Source of the DNA: Brasenia schreberi
Lineage: Eukaryota > Streptophyta > Magnoliopsida > Nymphaeales > Cabombaceae
NCBI GenBank assembly: GCA_036023115.1
Contig: JAYKKT010000037.1
Span: 1,866,001-1,930,000, forward strand
Length of the DNA stretch: 64,000 bases
Direction of reading: 5' to 3'
A program made the position numbers and the translations under genes. Below the pieces are notes generated by a model. It saw nothing but the letters and a program-made list of their open reading frames with translations. It did not search any database and was not told the origin of the DNA. Below are positions 1 to 12,700 of the stretch, piece by piece; position 1 is the stretch's first letter, and every line of letters starts with the position of its first letter.

Positions 1-597
1 GTCAATTTTTCAAAGTGATGGAAGAATTGATGGAGATGTTACACATAGAATTAATGCTGGTTGGTTAAAATGGAGAGGAGCATCAGGTATTCTTTGTGAC
101 AAGAAGATACCATTAAAATTAAAAGGTAAATATTATAGAGCAGCAGTTAGGCCTGCCATGTTTTATGGTTCTGAGTGTTGGGCAGTTAATCATCAACATG
201 TACAAAAGATGTCTGTGACAGAAATGAAGATGTTGAGATGGATGAGTGGTCATACAAGAAAAGACCGTATACATAATGAGGTTATTAGAAACAAATTAGG
301 AGTGGCACCAATAGAGGATAAAATGAGAGAACATCGTTTAAGATGGTTTGGACATATAGAAAGAAGATCAAAAGAAGAACCTGTAAGAAGGTTAGAAAAC
401 CTAAATTTGGAAAGTATTAAAAGAGGTAGAGGACGACCACAAAAGTGTTGGAAAGAAACAATAAAGAATGATCTAGCTTATTGGGAGTTAACTGCTAACA
501 TGGCACACGATAGAGATCTGTGGAAACAAAGAATCCATGTAGCCGACCCCGTCTAGTATGGGAAAAGGCTTAGTTGTTGTTGTTTGTTGTTGTTGTA
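1..597 (+). mobile_element. RTE-type LINE, 3' end fragment
   Basis: This is the 3' terminal part of a non-LTR retrotransposon; the 5' part lies outside the window or was never inserted. Positions 158-556 encode the C-terminal 132 residues of the polymerase protein, with the family blocks [27 protein letters not shown] and [13 protein letters not shown]. These are nearly identical to the fuller copy at 18170-20932 and lie downstream of its reverse-transcriptase core. The stop codon is followed by a short conserved 3' UTR and a TTG-rich tail (about 565-597), the 3' tail type seen in the other copies here. Low divergence suggests a fairly recent insertion. The RTE assignment rests on the single endonuclease-RT ORF layout and the simple-repeat tail, not on a tree. 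Confidence 0.9.
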
Positions 598-2204
598 GAA
601 AACTAAAAGGAGTAGCAATCACTATGATGAACAAGATTGACGGATGTATGTCTATGGAGATCTCAAAACTGATGAAGGTGGTTTATTGGGTTACCAATAA
701 TGGTTAGAGGAGCACCCACACAAACAATAAAGATAAGTTTCTTATCACCTATTCATCTATTTGCTTAATGTAGATTATTGAAAAAAGAGTTTAAAAAAGT
801 TGTTCTCGACTAGGAGAAAAAGAAGAAAAGAAGTTTATGAATCTTTTATCTATGCTCCCTTTGTGTTTATAAATAATATCTCTCTTACATCATGCTATTA
901 TGTTTCTAGAACAAGAATCATACTTGTAGATCTCGATGGACAACACATTGAGATAGTTGTGAATCGTCAAGAAAATGCTCTAATACTAATGAAAAAAGAT
1001 TAAAACAAATTGAAGCCATAAAAAATAGAACAAATAAGAAATATTGCTCATGAACTCACTTCTCTTCGAGAAAGATTTCAGGCAGCGGGTGTTCAATACG
1101 ATAGTTATTGCTCTTTTATGATCGATCTCGTATTTATATTTTTATTTATACATTCCCCTTTTATATATTTCCTTTTTTGGTTTTCTATTTCACTTTTGAG
1201 ACTATGTGGCTCCATGTGTTCTACACTACTTATAAAAAATAAAAATAGTTTTGAGATCTCTTGATCATCAAGAGGGCCCTATCTTTTCAGATTTTGTAGG
1301 AGTACTCATGTAAGCCTAATGCAACCACTTTTATCTTACAAAGACATCATCTACTTATCTTTTCTGCTACGTATTCATGGTTTTTGCAGCATGTGCATGT
1401 TTGCAACTAATAGTAAGATGAACCTATTTCTTCCACTAACACACAAAGATTATTAGCTCTCTCATTATAATGCAAATAACCTTTATTATCACTTAAGCTT
1501 TATATTCTCCACATAAGGTATCTTAACTATGTCTAAGAATTTCTTTTTTTAGTTTGTCAATGAGCTTTCTTCTATGAATTTTCTCTTTCAAATAAAATTT
1601 TTTCATGGCACCTTTCCGAGCCTTCTTTTTTAAGCCTCTTCATAGTTTTGTGGCTCCGATAAGAATAAATTAATATTATAAGTTGGACTTTTCACTTCTC
1701 TTGGCTACCCATCTATGTAGTTCTCTAAAAGATGACTTTAAGGGGATATGTGTATGTAGACAAGTCCACCAGGGACCGGTTATGGTTTAGAAACTACTAG
1801 TTCTTAGGCGGTTCAAATTTTAATATCAAAACCGCCCTGAAATCAGTTGACTTATTTTTTTGAAAGGGCAGGTGTAAGTATCCTCTGTGAATTAAAACTC
1901 CCCACCAACAATAATGGTGGGAGAGCCTTGTTTTGTTGTTGAGCTAAGAAGAAGTTGGTGATAGTTTGGTTTTCCATGTTGTTTTTAAGCCCTTCCTTTC
2001 TTGGAATACAAGAGACGTAATGCACACTTTGGGAGTTGAACTCCCTACCAGAGTCAAGGATGTGTAGTACCTTACCTTTAAGTGAGTAGGACATTGATGA
2101 TAAAGATTATCTAGAAAAATATTTAAACAATATCGACGGTTGGGAACACTCATTTCTCATTTTCATTCCAAGCCACTTTCTAAAAATTATGAACCATAAT
2201 AAGA
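598..2204. other. Unclassified AT-rich intergenic DNA
   Basis: I see no supported gene. Short ORFs (for example 800-1003 and 1852-2153) show no recognisable family, and overlapping frames on the same strand indicate chance. The text is AT-rich with scattered pyrimidine tracts. It may hold decayed transposon sequence, but no termini or domains were recognised. Confidence 0.4.
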
Positions 2205-2328
2205 GGGTCAGTTTAAACGACCCTAAATTGGACGTGTCTATGCATGTGGATTGACTCACCCATTTCGGGTCAGTTTAAACGATCCTAAATTGGACGTGTC
2301 TATGCATGTGGATTGACTCACCCATTTC
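2205..2328. repeat. 62-bp tandem duplication
   Basis: Two head-to-tail 62-bp units (2205-2266 and 2267-2328) begin GGGTCAGTTTAAACGA and end CACCCATTTC. I see one difference between them (CCC versus TCC near the start). This points to a recent local duplication in otherwise unannotated DNA. Confidence 0.9.
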
Positions 2329-3356
2329 ACTCTATATCTTTCTTGTGTATAGATATGGTTGAACCAGACCAAGAACCAATTGGAATCAGAACTGGTGAAA
2401 TCATAACTAGATCTAGAATGGGAGATCACCCTGTTTAATGTCGATTCCACCCTCTATAGAACTCAACTAAGTTAGAGCTAGAATTGTTGGTTCCATATAT
2501 TTAAATTTTTTTTTCAAAATTTCAAATTCTATGTGGTTTTGGTTAGTTCTGAGCAGTTTAGGGCTCAACGTGAAAACATAATTGGAGCCAGCGGATTTGA
2601 ACTGGGACTAGAATCGACTCAGTTCCAGTTTGGAACTAATTCTTGGTTTCGGGAACTTAGGCGATCTCTTTGGGCCGTTTTACCTGCATCTATAGCTTGT
2701 AGTTTCTTTGATGTTTGTTTTTCAATAACTTAAATATGAATCTGCATCCAAGTTTGACAATTTCATCAAAGACCACACAATTAGGAATCTTCAATTCTTT
2801 CCTATGAAGAAAAATTGTTCTGCAATGTATTGGAATTGAATTTGAAATACAAGATTATTCATGGTTGATTTGGACTTCAATTGTGGTTTACAATGGGTTA
2901 ACTTTCAAAACCTTTTCACTTTATGAGCAAAAGTAAGGTCAAAGTTCTATACACGATCCTCAAACAATACCAATGCAAACACTAGAACTTGTGAGGGTGC
3001 AACAACTCTCAAATATCATACATAAACTTAAGAACTAAGTGTTGTAATTTGAGGATCCCTCACAGAGTCATCCTTCTTGAACTTATAGGGGAATCACCTT
3101 GGAACTTGAAGGAAATGACCATGAAATTAGAAATTGGATCAAATCCACTATCCAATATCTCCTTGAACCTAAATCCAAAGTCCATTGATTTGATTATTCA
3201 TACACAAAATAAAACTCAATGGAATATTTGCCTTATATATGTCAACAAAATCGCAACCTAAAAATGATCATGAATTAAGACAAAATTGGATTTGGTTTTG
3301 CTAGAATCACATATTCTCATCTCCATAACAAGTTAAATTGAATGATTTTCGGAGTG
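2329..3356. other. Unclassified intergenic DNA
   Basis: No gene or element boundary was recognised. Runs of GGTTC/GAACC-type words around 2350-2660 resemble the text near 5100-5300, so a degenerate low-copy repeat is possible. Nothing firmer can be said. Confidence 0.35.
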
Positions 3357-4360
3357 AAGAACCTTGGGAAAAGGGGTATCCCATTTATATTTATATATAT
3401 CTTATAAGGAAAATGTATAATGGTGCACAAACATGTTTAGGGACTTGTGAAAGAATAATGGATTTCTTTGAGGTTAATATTGGATTACATCATGAATGAA
3501 CTTTATGTCAATATCTATTTAGCTTGATTATTGACGAGTTAACAAAACATATTTACAATGAGGTATCGTTTTGTATGTTATCTATAGATGACATTGTGTT
3601 AGTGGACGAGTCTAAGGAAAAATAACTGGAAATAAAAATTATAGAGAGAAACATTGAAAATAAATACTTCTAACTTAGTAGAACTAAGACAAAATATATG
3701 AAATGTAGGTTTCATCGTTTGGTTATTATGTCATAGAAATTAAGATTACATTGCATCCCTCATAAGAAAAGTTTTTCGATACCTAGGTTCAACTTTACAG
3801 AGTGATGAGAAAATTGGAGATGTTATATATAGATTTAATGCAGATTGGTTAAAGTGAAGAGGTGCATCAAGTATTTTATGTGACAAGAATATACCATTAA
3901 AGTTGAAAAGTAAATATTATAGGGCAACAATTAGACTACTTATACTATATAGTTTTAAGTACTGGACTGTTAATCATTAAGATATGTGTGACAAAAATGA
4001 AGATGCTAAGATGAATGTGTGATCATACATGAAAGACCGTATATGTAATAAGGTTATTAGAAACAAATTGGGAGTGACAATAATAAATGAGAAATGAAGA
4101 AAATTTGTTTAAGAATATTTGGACACATGGAAATATGATCAAAAGAAGTTTCGGTGAAAAGGTGCGAGAAATTAAATTGTAAAGATGTTAAAAGAGGAAG
4201 GAGAAGACCACAAAAGTATTGAAAGGAAACAATAAAGAACGATCTAACTTATGTTGAGTTAACTATTAATATAGCACGTGATCAAGTTCTATGGAAACAA
4301 AGAATCCATGTAGTCGATCTCATCTACTATGAGAAAAGGCTTAATTGTTGTATTTCTGAA
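3357..4360 (+). mobile_element. Decayed RTE-type LINE, 3' half
   Basis: A heavily mutated copy of the same LINE family. It aligns by eye with the fuller copy from the RT segment before the LHQGST block, through the catalytic region, to the C-terminal blocks and the 3' UTR (GAGAAAAGGCTTAATTGTTG). The catalytic FADDIVL region reads as a mutated version near 3575-3600. Many stops and small indels remove any long ORF. It is 5'-truncated, as is usual for LINE insertions, and clearly much older than the copies at 1-597 and 18170-20932. Confidence 0.88.
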
Positions 4361-5620
4361 GTGAATTGAGTAAGTTTCTTACTTTTTGCTATTTGACAAA
4401 CGTGGTAAGGAATAATCTGCTAATTCCTTTGGTCAATGTCTTGCAATGTACTCTTTAGTAACCTAAAGAAAGGAAAATTTAATCTCTAACACTTTTGTAA
4501 TTAAATGCTTATACTATTTAGATAAATAAAATATGAATCTTCATATGAGAGATATTTGGAGTAGGGTTGGCACGGACTCTTTGAAATGAGGTCTCTCTAT
4601 GCTGTCTCAAAGCATAAAAAGATGGGCCTAGCTTCCCTTGGATGTGGCTTGAGCAGTTGAATTTGATGACTTACCCTTGAATTTCACATAACATAGAGAA
4701 CCTATACACCAAAATTCAAATTTTGATACGACAACAGAACGATTTCAGATCTAACTAATGGGAATAAGATCCAACTTGTATTTATTTAATTCCCAACATG
4801 ATTGGTTGTTTTGGTCCGCTTGTGCTCTGCATCTATGGGTCCACCAATTTGGATTCTGGTTCCACATTAGGGGATGCTAGTTGGGTTTAATGCAAATCCA
4901 ACCCATATCAAACCCATTAAGGTCAGGGTTTGGTAAAAACTAAACAGATCTATTTATCTATTTGGGTCCGATTTACAAGTTTCATTGATTTATGGAGCAG
5001 GAGAATTGTTGACGAAAAAAATTATACCTACCCAAATACAACCGGATTCAGACCCAGAAAATTCATTGCAAAACTTTTCAAAAACTATTATGTTTCTAGT
5101 ATCCCATCATGGCCAACTCAGATTTGGCCCACCGGTTTGAACCAAAACCGAACCTGTCCGCAACCCGGCTGGTTTTGGGGCTGGCAAAGCTGAACCTAGG
5201 AATTCGTGGTTCAGATCGCTGGTTTGGGTTCCATTTTCTATTTTTTTGGATTTTTTTATCTTTTAGTTTTCAGTTGGTCTTTGGTTCAAACTGGAACAAG
5301 AACTGAAACTGAAAGCGGCGGCTGAAATCAGCCAGGTGCATTCTGTTCTTGGTTCTGGAGAAATCGCGGGTACCTGTATGTCCTGAAGCCGACACGGCCC
5401 CATGTCTGGTTAAGAGATGTTACTAGAGAAAGATTTGGTATGGTTTGCATGATGTAAGATTTGATAGGGCCTACTTCTTGGTCTAGACGGGCGTCCGGAC
5501 CAAAAAGCCTGGGTTTGACCACAGACTCCGAGCCGGTGATACCCACCTTGGTTGTGTTTGTGAGAGTCTCTTGTGCAGCAAGACTCTCTCCCTCCCTTCT
5601 GTGATTTGCGTCGTCACTCC
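4361..5620. other. Intergenic DNA upstream of the PITH-domain gene
   Basis: No coding region is supported. The last 200 bases become GC- and CT-richer (CTCTCTCCCTCCCTTC near 5584-5600), as in many plant promoter or 5' UTR regions, and lead into the ATG at 5621. ORFs at 4930-5546 overlap one another in different frames and match no family I know. Confidence 0.4.
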
Positions 5621-5831
5621 ATGTCGTCCGAGACCTCCACCGCTGCGCAAAGGAGTCATGCAGTGCCTCTCTCTCTCTTTTCTCTCTCTCTCTTTATGTG
5701 TGTCTCTCCGTCTCTCTCTCTCAGGTTTTCCTATCTTTGGTAGGTTGATTTGTTGGATTTCGTAGATTGGAGTGGCGTCGAGTGCCTCAATCAGAACGCC
5801 TCCTATTCTCTTGTGAATGCGCTCAAACAAG

Positions 5832-5906
<75 letters not shown>

Positions 5907-6090
5907 GCCCGATGTCCCTGTCAAATTGGGTACTGTTTTTATTTTTTGGCATCTGTTGGGAAGTAGGAATACAGGGAGGCTAATGAACTATATCTGGCGA
6001 GTGATGCGGACGAACAACTTCTGATCTATATCCCTTTCAAACAAGTCATCAAATTACACTCAATCATCATCAGAGGGCCAGAAGAGAACG
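5621..6090 (+). CDS. PITH-domain protein gene, first three exons (partial)
   Basis: Three exons rebuild the N-terminal part of a PITH-domain protein (the C-terminal domain of thioredoxin-like TXNL1, and the stand-alone plant proteins that bind or regulate the proteasome). Proposed exons are 5621-5662, 5744-5830 and 5967-6090. The joined reading starts [14 protein letters not shown], then [18 protein letters not shown], then [14 protein letters not shown] and [14 protein letters not shown], all hallmark PITH blocks. The ATG at 5621 follows CTCC and sits at the expected distance before VDLLDF. Exon 2 ends in phase 0 and exon 3 ends in phase 1 before GTATGG. The first donor (GCA|GTGCCT) is weak and least certain. 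Both introns are short and CT-rich, and intron 2 is dominated by a (TC)n run. The remaining two thirds of the domain (SNKEHM..., QKIALYG...) was not found between 6091 and 26900, so the gene is either truncated by rearrangement or continues in exons I missed. Confidence 0.8.
5836..5904. repeat. (TC)n microsatellite in a PITH-gene intron
   Basis: An uninterrupted TC dinucleotide run of about 68 bases fills half of the 136-base predicted intron 2 of the PITH-domain gene. A run this long is expected to be length-polymorphic. It also forms an extreme polypyrimidine tract just before the TAG acceptor at 5964-5966. The long Ser-Leu ORFs across it are artefacts of the repeat. Confidence 0.95.
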
Positions 6091-8666
6091 GTATGGGAGT
6101 TCTTTTCATTGTTGGCCTTTTCTGGAATTCTTTTAGACCCCCTCCCCTCCTCTTCAGTAGTTTCTTTCTTTCCATATTTTGTCCCCTTGCCTTTCCTTGT
6201 TTTGGTCGTCTGTACTGAAGCTTAATCGATTAATTCATGGTGGTTTTCATCCATAGGAGGACTAATGGATCTTGAGATGCTTGTGTAAACGAGTGCAAGT
6301 TCCTTTGCTTCTTGATCCTCATTTAGATATGGCAATTTGATGATTCTCGTAAGTGTATCATATAATCCGTATTTTATGAACAATGAAATGCTGATGTCGT
6401 TCTCAAGTACCAATGTACTTGTTTCCTACCAAAACAGCTCACCGTTTTCATGGTTTTTCTTGATCCGTGCTCATTTCTGATCCGGAAGTTGAATTCAATG
6501 TCAATATGATGATGTTTTTTCGTGGTTCTTCCAGTCTCATAGTTTCCATGGTCTTTCACTCTCATAAAGCAGAATGTATCATGCAGCAATATTGCAAACC
6601 GTATCTTAGTTTACCGAACGGATGTGATTTAGTTGTATATTGCTCCTTGAAACAATACAAATACAATTGGTACATGCGTCACATTTGACGATTTATTGGT
6701 GTCTATACCGTATGCACATAGTATGCTACATGCGTCATTTCATTCTTTTCCGCTATACAGAATTCAATCTTTTTAAAAAAAATTCATTGACCCCCAAAGA
6801 CATGAGAGTTGAGTTTGAAGCTCTTGCTCCTTCAAACCCCTCCCAACCTCTTCTTTTTGTTTTTCTCTCAAAATCAAACTTAAAATTGCAGATGTTCTGA
6901 AATCTAAGTCCCTCTTTCAAGCCTAGGCCAAGATGGGAAAAGATCTGTCAATATTGATCGTTGAAGGATCTTGGAGAAAAAACACAACGAAAGTTCTTTT
7001 TCTATTTTTCATTGCATTCTTGATTGATAAATACACAATTCTAGACTGATCATGGATCATGGTTTTTCTTGGCATATTCTACCTGTATCATGGCAAATCT
7101 TTAGGTCATTTAATTTGCTTTAAAAGTTGTGGCATGTACTGTTATGTGTCTCATTAACGGCCATCATGCTACTGGTTGATTGTCAGTACTTGCAACGATG
7201 ATGCATGACACCCGTTATTTGTTTGAAGAAAGATAGAAGTTCCTAAAAGAGTCCCAAGAAAATCTCTTGTTCCCTAACTCTTGCCCACTTTTGTCTCTCC
7301 AATGGCACTTCTCTTCTTCAATAATGACTTTTGGTGGTGAATGACAAGACTCACCTTCCACTCCTTGTTTTCTCCTTCTTCAGCCTGAGGCTGTCCTTTC
7401 TCTCTTCTTTCTTCAACATCCACCACCTCTCCTCTTCTTTTTGTGATTTTTCTTATTTTTCTCATGCTTAAATAACAGCACGTATGCCTTTGGATTTGTA
7501 TAATATGGGATTTATTTAGTGACGGATACTCTAAGCCTCTGTGTCATAGGATACACATGGTACAACATATAATAGGGAGGCCATTTGTGATACTGAGTTG
7601 TATAGCCCCTGTATCAACACATATTGTACCATGTGCATTGATACGTAGAGAACTGATGATCATGCAATGAGAATATTAATGTTTGTTTTGTTGTTGATGC
7701 ATCCCTGCCAGTCTGGATCCCACACTGCAAATCAGATTCATATCGAACTTAGGGGGCTTACATAGCTGATACTGGACGCATATAGGATCCACATTGAGGA
7801 TATGATCCATTCAGTTATTTTTTATGCCATTAACTTTCCCTATTTATTCAAATTTACTAATCGGATAAATTCCTAGTTTCAGTTGATATGTCATTTGAAT
7901 AAGCCTTAGCAGTAAATATCTCTATTAGGATTTAGGGTTTCTCTATATAAAAGAACCCTCCTGGGCTCTGATGATGTGGAATTTGCAGCAATTTAGATTT
8001 TTGTTTATGGATTCTCCTACTTGATAGTTTTCTACTTATCTAATTCTTCCCTCATCCCTAAGATTATAGATCCCTTCTACCTTCTATGAACCTACTCATC
8101 TTCTTGTAGAACTTAACCTTATTAATTGGTTCCTCAGCAGTGAAACGAATTTCTGCAATGACCTGGCATCACTTCACTACTTGCAGCATATCTAGCGATC
8201 ATAGTAAACCACCATTGTGCATGACCTTGACAAGTCATGTTTGTCTTCAGGATGGATGGCCAGGAAGCATGAGCAAAATTGCACTTATCACGTGAAGATT
8301 TTTATGGATTCGAACCCCAATGTAGGCTCATGTGGACAAATTATGCATATTGTTTCCTTTGTGTATTATATTTGATCTTTCTTCTATTTGCAGCTGACTA
8401 TTTGCTTTTAACAAATATACTCTAAGCTTTGATTTTTCATTTTGTATTTATTACTTATCATATTGTCTCACATGATATTGCACCAAGTGTGCGTTCATAC
8501 CTGATGTGATGTAGCCCCACACGGCAGAATCAAGGATTTGCACTCTAAAAATATGAATTGAATACAATGGGGTGGCAAATTTAGGGTGGAATATGTTGTG
8601 TTCCGTAGATTTGTATGGATGAATACGCTTTATTGAAGGAGAGAGATTAGGTTGAGGAATCTACAC
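6091..8666. other. Non-coding DNA downstream of the PITH exons
   Basis: If the PITH gene is intact this is its third intron; if not it is intergenic. I looked for the missing PITH blocks and found none. Several short ORFs (6222-6900, 7274-7465) have no recognisable domain and overlap each other on both strands. No transposon termini were recognised until 8667. Confidence 0.4.
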
Positions 8667-9465
8667 CAGTATTGTTTGTACCATATCATAGCGTGTATCG
8701 TGTATCGTGTATCGTTTTGCTCCACGAGAGTGTATCGTATCGTATCATTTTTTTTTAAATAGTTTAAAAATCAGAAAAATCCACGAAAAATCAAGGCAAT
8801 TCTAAACAATTCCTATAATTCAAAAGTTGAGTAAACATTCATCATTCACCATTCAAATTTCAATGTATAAGCATTTAAGGCTTAAACAATACACCTTTAT
8901 TTATAATTAAATCATTATATAAGTAGCAAAATTATAACTTTCATAATTGAAAAAAAAGAATTACATGTTGTAATCAAGATCATCAACTAAATAATCTTTA
9001 TCTTCTCCTCATTGTGCAAGATATCACCACCTTCAGTAACAAAATCAATATCATTATCCCCTTGTTGATAGTGTTGCACTTCTTCCAAAAATATTATCAT
9101 TTCCTTGTTGATATTGTTGTGCTCCTTTCAAATTGATCCATTAAAATCATCTTTCATAATTCACTCCTCTAAGATATCAAAATTATCAAGACTGGTTCTT
9201 GCAAGAATAATAAGTAAATACAAATTAAAACTAAAGTTCAAGATTAAAATCTTAATAAATTAAATCATTGAATTAAGTACTTAATTAGTAACTCTTTCTT
9301 AATTATCTCCATCGAAGTTATATGTTATAATAAATGAAAACCATGTTATTGAGTCGTTTATGTTCCAACCTATTGCATTTTTTTATATGGATATGTTCAA
9401 TGACACTCTAATTTCTTTCACAACCAGTTGCACTATAGGTTTGGCTCAAAACCTTGATTGCAAAA
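8667..9465 (-). mobile_element. hAT transposon fragment (3' portion)
   Basis: This matches the 3' end of the intact hAT copy at 38166-41587, read on the minus strand. It has a degraded terminus (CAGTATTGTTTG at 8667), the TATCG-rich subterminal block (about 8690-8750), the Asp/Glu-rich C-terminal coding segment (about 8965-9200) and the start of the dimerisation segment (about 9370-9460). It then stops abruptly against the plus-strand hAT sequence beginning near 9466. No matching second end was found, so this is a partial copy or a junction made by deletion. Confidence 0.8.
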
Positions 9466-9551
9466 GCTAGAATGATGCTAGTACTTGTTCTCGGGTTGCC
9501 AAAGCTATGAAGTACGAGATTGAGCAGGTATTAGAAGTTTCAAACGAGAGG

Positions 9552-9655
9552 AAGAGATTAAGGGTGAGAGAGATAGCAAAAATAGGCGGTTAAACGAGAG
9601 GAAGAGATTAAGGGTAAGAAAGAGGGCAAAAATAGGTGATTGGGATATATCTCAA
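9552..9655. repeat. Tandem duplication of about 51 bp inside the old hAT
   Basis: Two adjacent units each start AAACGAGAGGAAGAGATTAA and end near AAAATAGG(C/T)G. They differ at several positions. The duplication lies in the linker-coding region of the old hAT remnant and is not seen in the related copy near 42800, so it arose in this copy. Confidence 0.8.
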
Positions 9656-9765
9656 CCATTTAAAGATACTTCTAAAGTGATATATGAGGATGGATTTAGT
9701 ATTGCTTCTGAGATGAAAGAAGAGATGAGTAGTAGCAATGGAGTTGACTCTTATTCCACTGGAAG

Positions 9766-12700
9766 CAGTATTGTTCGACGCGTATAGTATCGCATATCAT
9801 TTTGGTCCCCGATATCATATCCTATCGTATTGGATATTAAAATTAGTAAAAATAAAAAATAAAAAATTTACAAAAAATCAGAAAAATAGAAAAAATCTTA
9901 TAATTGCAAAGAATTCATATAATGCAAAGTTTAGTACATATTGATCATTCATCGTTCAACAATTGAAAAAAATTATATATTTTGAAGCAAAAAATGAAAT
10001 ACATTTATATTTACATATTGTAATAAGGATCATAAACTAAATAATCTTTATCTTCTCCTTACTGAAGATCCTCACCACCTTCTGCTTCAAAATCAAAATC
10101 TTTATCTCCTTGATGATGTTGTGCTCCTTCCAAATTAATCCATGCAATGTCTTCTTCGGTTAGGAGTGCATTTTCTTCGTTATCTTCCATAATCCACTCC
10201 TCTAATATATCAAAATTATCCAAACTTATTGGATCAAATTAGTTTTCTTCTCTATTTATCTTTTTTAATTGCCTAAAAGAAACAAAGAAAGAAAAGTAAT
10301 TAGTAAATAACATTAACAATTGAAGTCAAACAAAATATTGAATTGAATCTTTAAGTAGTAACTAATACAAGATTACCTTGGCGAAGCCGAATGTTACAAT
10401 AGATGAAAACTCTAAGTCTTTGAGTTCTTATGTTCCAACCTGTTGTGCTTTTTTGTATGGATGTGTTGAAAGACACTCCAATTCTTTCACAACCCATTAC
10501 ACTACAGGTTTGACTCAGAACTCTTATTGTAAAATCTCTAAGGTTTGGGCAATCACTTTCAAACCTATTCCACCAAACATCTGTAGAAAAAAAAAAGCAT
10601 TAGAGACTTAATCCATAATAATATAAGATTTAAGAAACTTAAATACGAAGATAAACAATTTACCTAGACGCATATTAGTGCGATTGTGAATTGCTACAGG
10701 CAAACCTTCTTAGTTGCTTTATAGTTAGCTGCATTATCTGTAATGAATTGGACTACATTCTCTAGCCCAACCTCGCATATCACCTTATCAATTCACAACT
10801 ACTCTTCAATGATGGAACCTTCCCAACTGCATTATCTTCACTGGTTCCAATAAGTTTATGAATTGGACTATCGGCAAACGTTTCAAACCTATTCTACCAA
10901 ACGTACGTAGAAAAAGACAAACATTAGAGACTTAATCCATAATAATATAAGATTTAAGAAACTTAAATACGAAGAAAAATAATTTACCTGGGTGCATATT
11001 AGTGCGGTTGCGAATTGCTAAAAGCAAACATAAGTATCTGCTAACTCCTTCCCAACTGCTTTATAGTTAGCTGCATTATTAGTAATGAATTGGACTACGT
11101 TCCCTACCACAATCTCGCATATCACCTTATCAAATTCTCGCCTTAGGATCAATACAGTATGTCTCTCCTTTGACATGTCTAGAGATCTCAAAAACATAAG
11201 TCATTTAAGACAGTAGACAACAAAGTTTAACAAAGTCCTTCCTCACCTATCTGTCCATTCGTCTATCATGATAATTCATCCTGTCTCATTTGATGACTCT
11301 CTTAAAGTCGAACAATATTCTTGCACTTTAATGACACTCTTATGTAATAACTTTCCTCTCAACTTCTGATGAGAGGGCTTCTTGTATCTTGGACCAATAT
11401 TAAGAATTGCATTTATTATTCTTGAAAATGAAAACTGTTTGCTTCATTAAATGGAATGCATGTATAATAAAACCATCTACCCACTACAAGGTCTGCTGGA
11501 TCATGTAGTTGTTTTGAAGTCATAGTCAGTGTTGTCTGAAGCGTATCCTATCACGTATCGTTGGGCTCCACGATACGGGCGTATCGTATCGTAGCATAGC
11601 GTATCGTCCGTATCATACTTTAATATTAAAATAATGCAAAAATTAATTAAAAAATCAAGAAAAATTAGTAAAAATCTGAAAAAAATCAAGAAAAATTTGG
11701 TAATTGTTTTAAATTCATATAATGCAAAGTTTAGTATAGATTGAGCATTCAACATTGAGCTGTTAGGTGCTTGTGAGCTGCTACTACCAATATCTGTTCT
11801 AGTATCTGAAGGCAAACTATCAGTGAATCCAAATCCAGTAGCATTATCATCTTCTTCAAACATCTTCAAATCATCATTTTGTTATCTCCTTTCCTGTATA
11901 CTCTCAATCATCTGCAGACATTGCCATTTAATAATACCTTGTGACAAACTTTTAACTCTCCTTGTGCATGGTGTAACTTCTTTCCTAGTCCCTATTAGGT
12001 GGTGTTTCAACCTTGAAATTCCACCACTAACCACCCTCTCACAAAATAAACATCTGATCTTTAATCTAGAACCCTTAACTGGTGTATCCCACTATCATGC
12101 CAGATAATCAGAACGAGAATGGGAGTCTCTAACACCCCTTCCTGCCATCTCAATTGAGTATACTTTAATTCAATCAAAAACCTGAAAATAAAAGCACTTC
12201 GTAAATCCCCAATCGTCAAATAACACTCAAATAGAGTGTCTCCCACTTAATGAATACAATAAAAATCATATCCACTCACTTAATTTCATATTTTGTCATT
12301 CAAAAACAGAAAAATACAAATAAACAAAGAAAACAACAAATAAAAAGGAAAAAATTAAGAAAAACACTAAAAATATACTTAAATCCGAAATAGGAGGCTT
12401 GCACGAACATCGTATACCACGTTTTTGGAGCCTTGAACACCAAGGAGGCGAAGAACGATTCTTAGGGAGCTTGGAGAGGTCTGAAGAGAGAGGAAACCCA
12501 CAAAAATGTGGGTTTCGATTCGACAAGGGTCCCTGCCGTATCGTGCGATACGGCCCGTATCGCACGATAACCTTTAAATCACGATACACTTAGGTGTATC
12601 GTATCGTGGTGGCCATAGTAGCACGAATTCTAGGTTGAGCATCATGTGTAGTGCTAGGAGGAAAAAATAAATGTATACTAGAAGCTCTTCTTCTACTCCT

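Noticed and set aside
5750..6024. Ser-Leu-rich ORFs of 77 and 85 residues
   Set aside because: They read through the (TC)n intron. The real coding parts are the PITH exons on either side.
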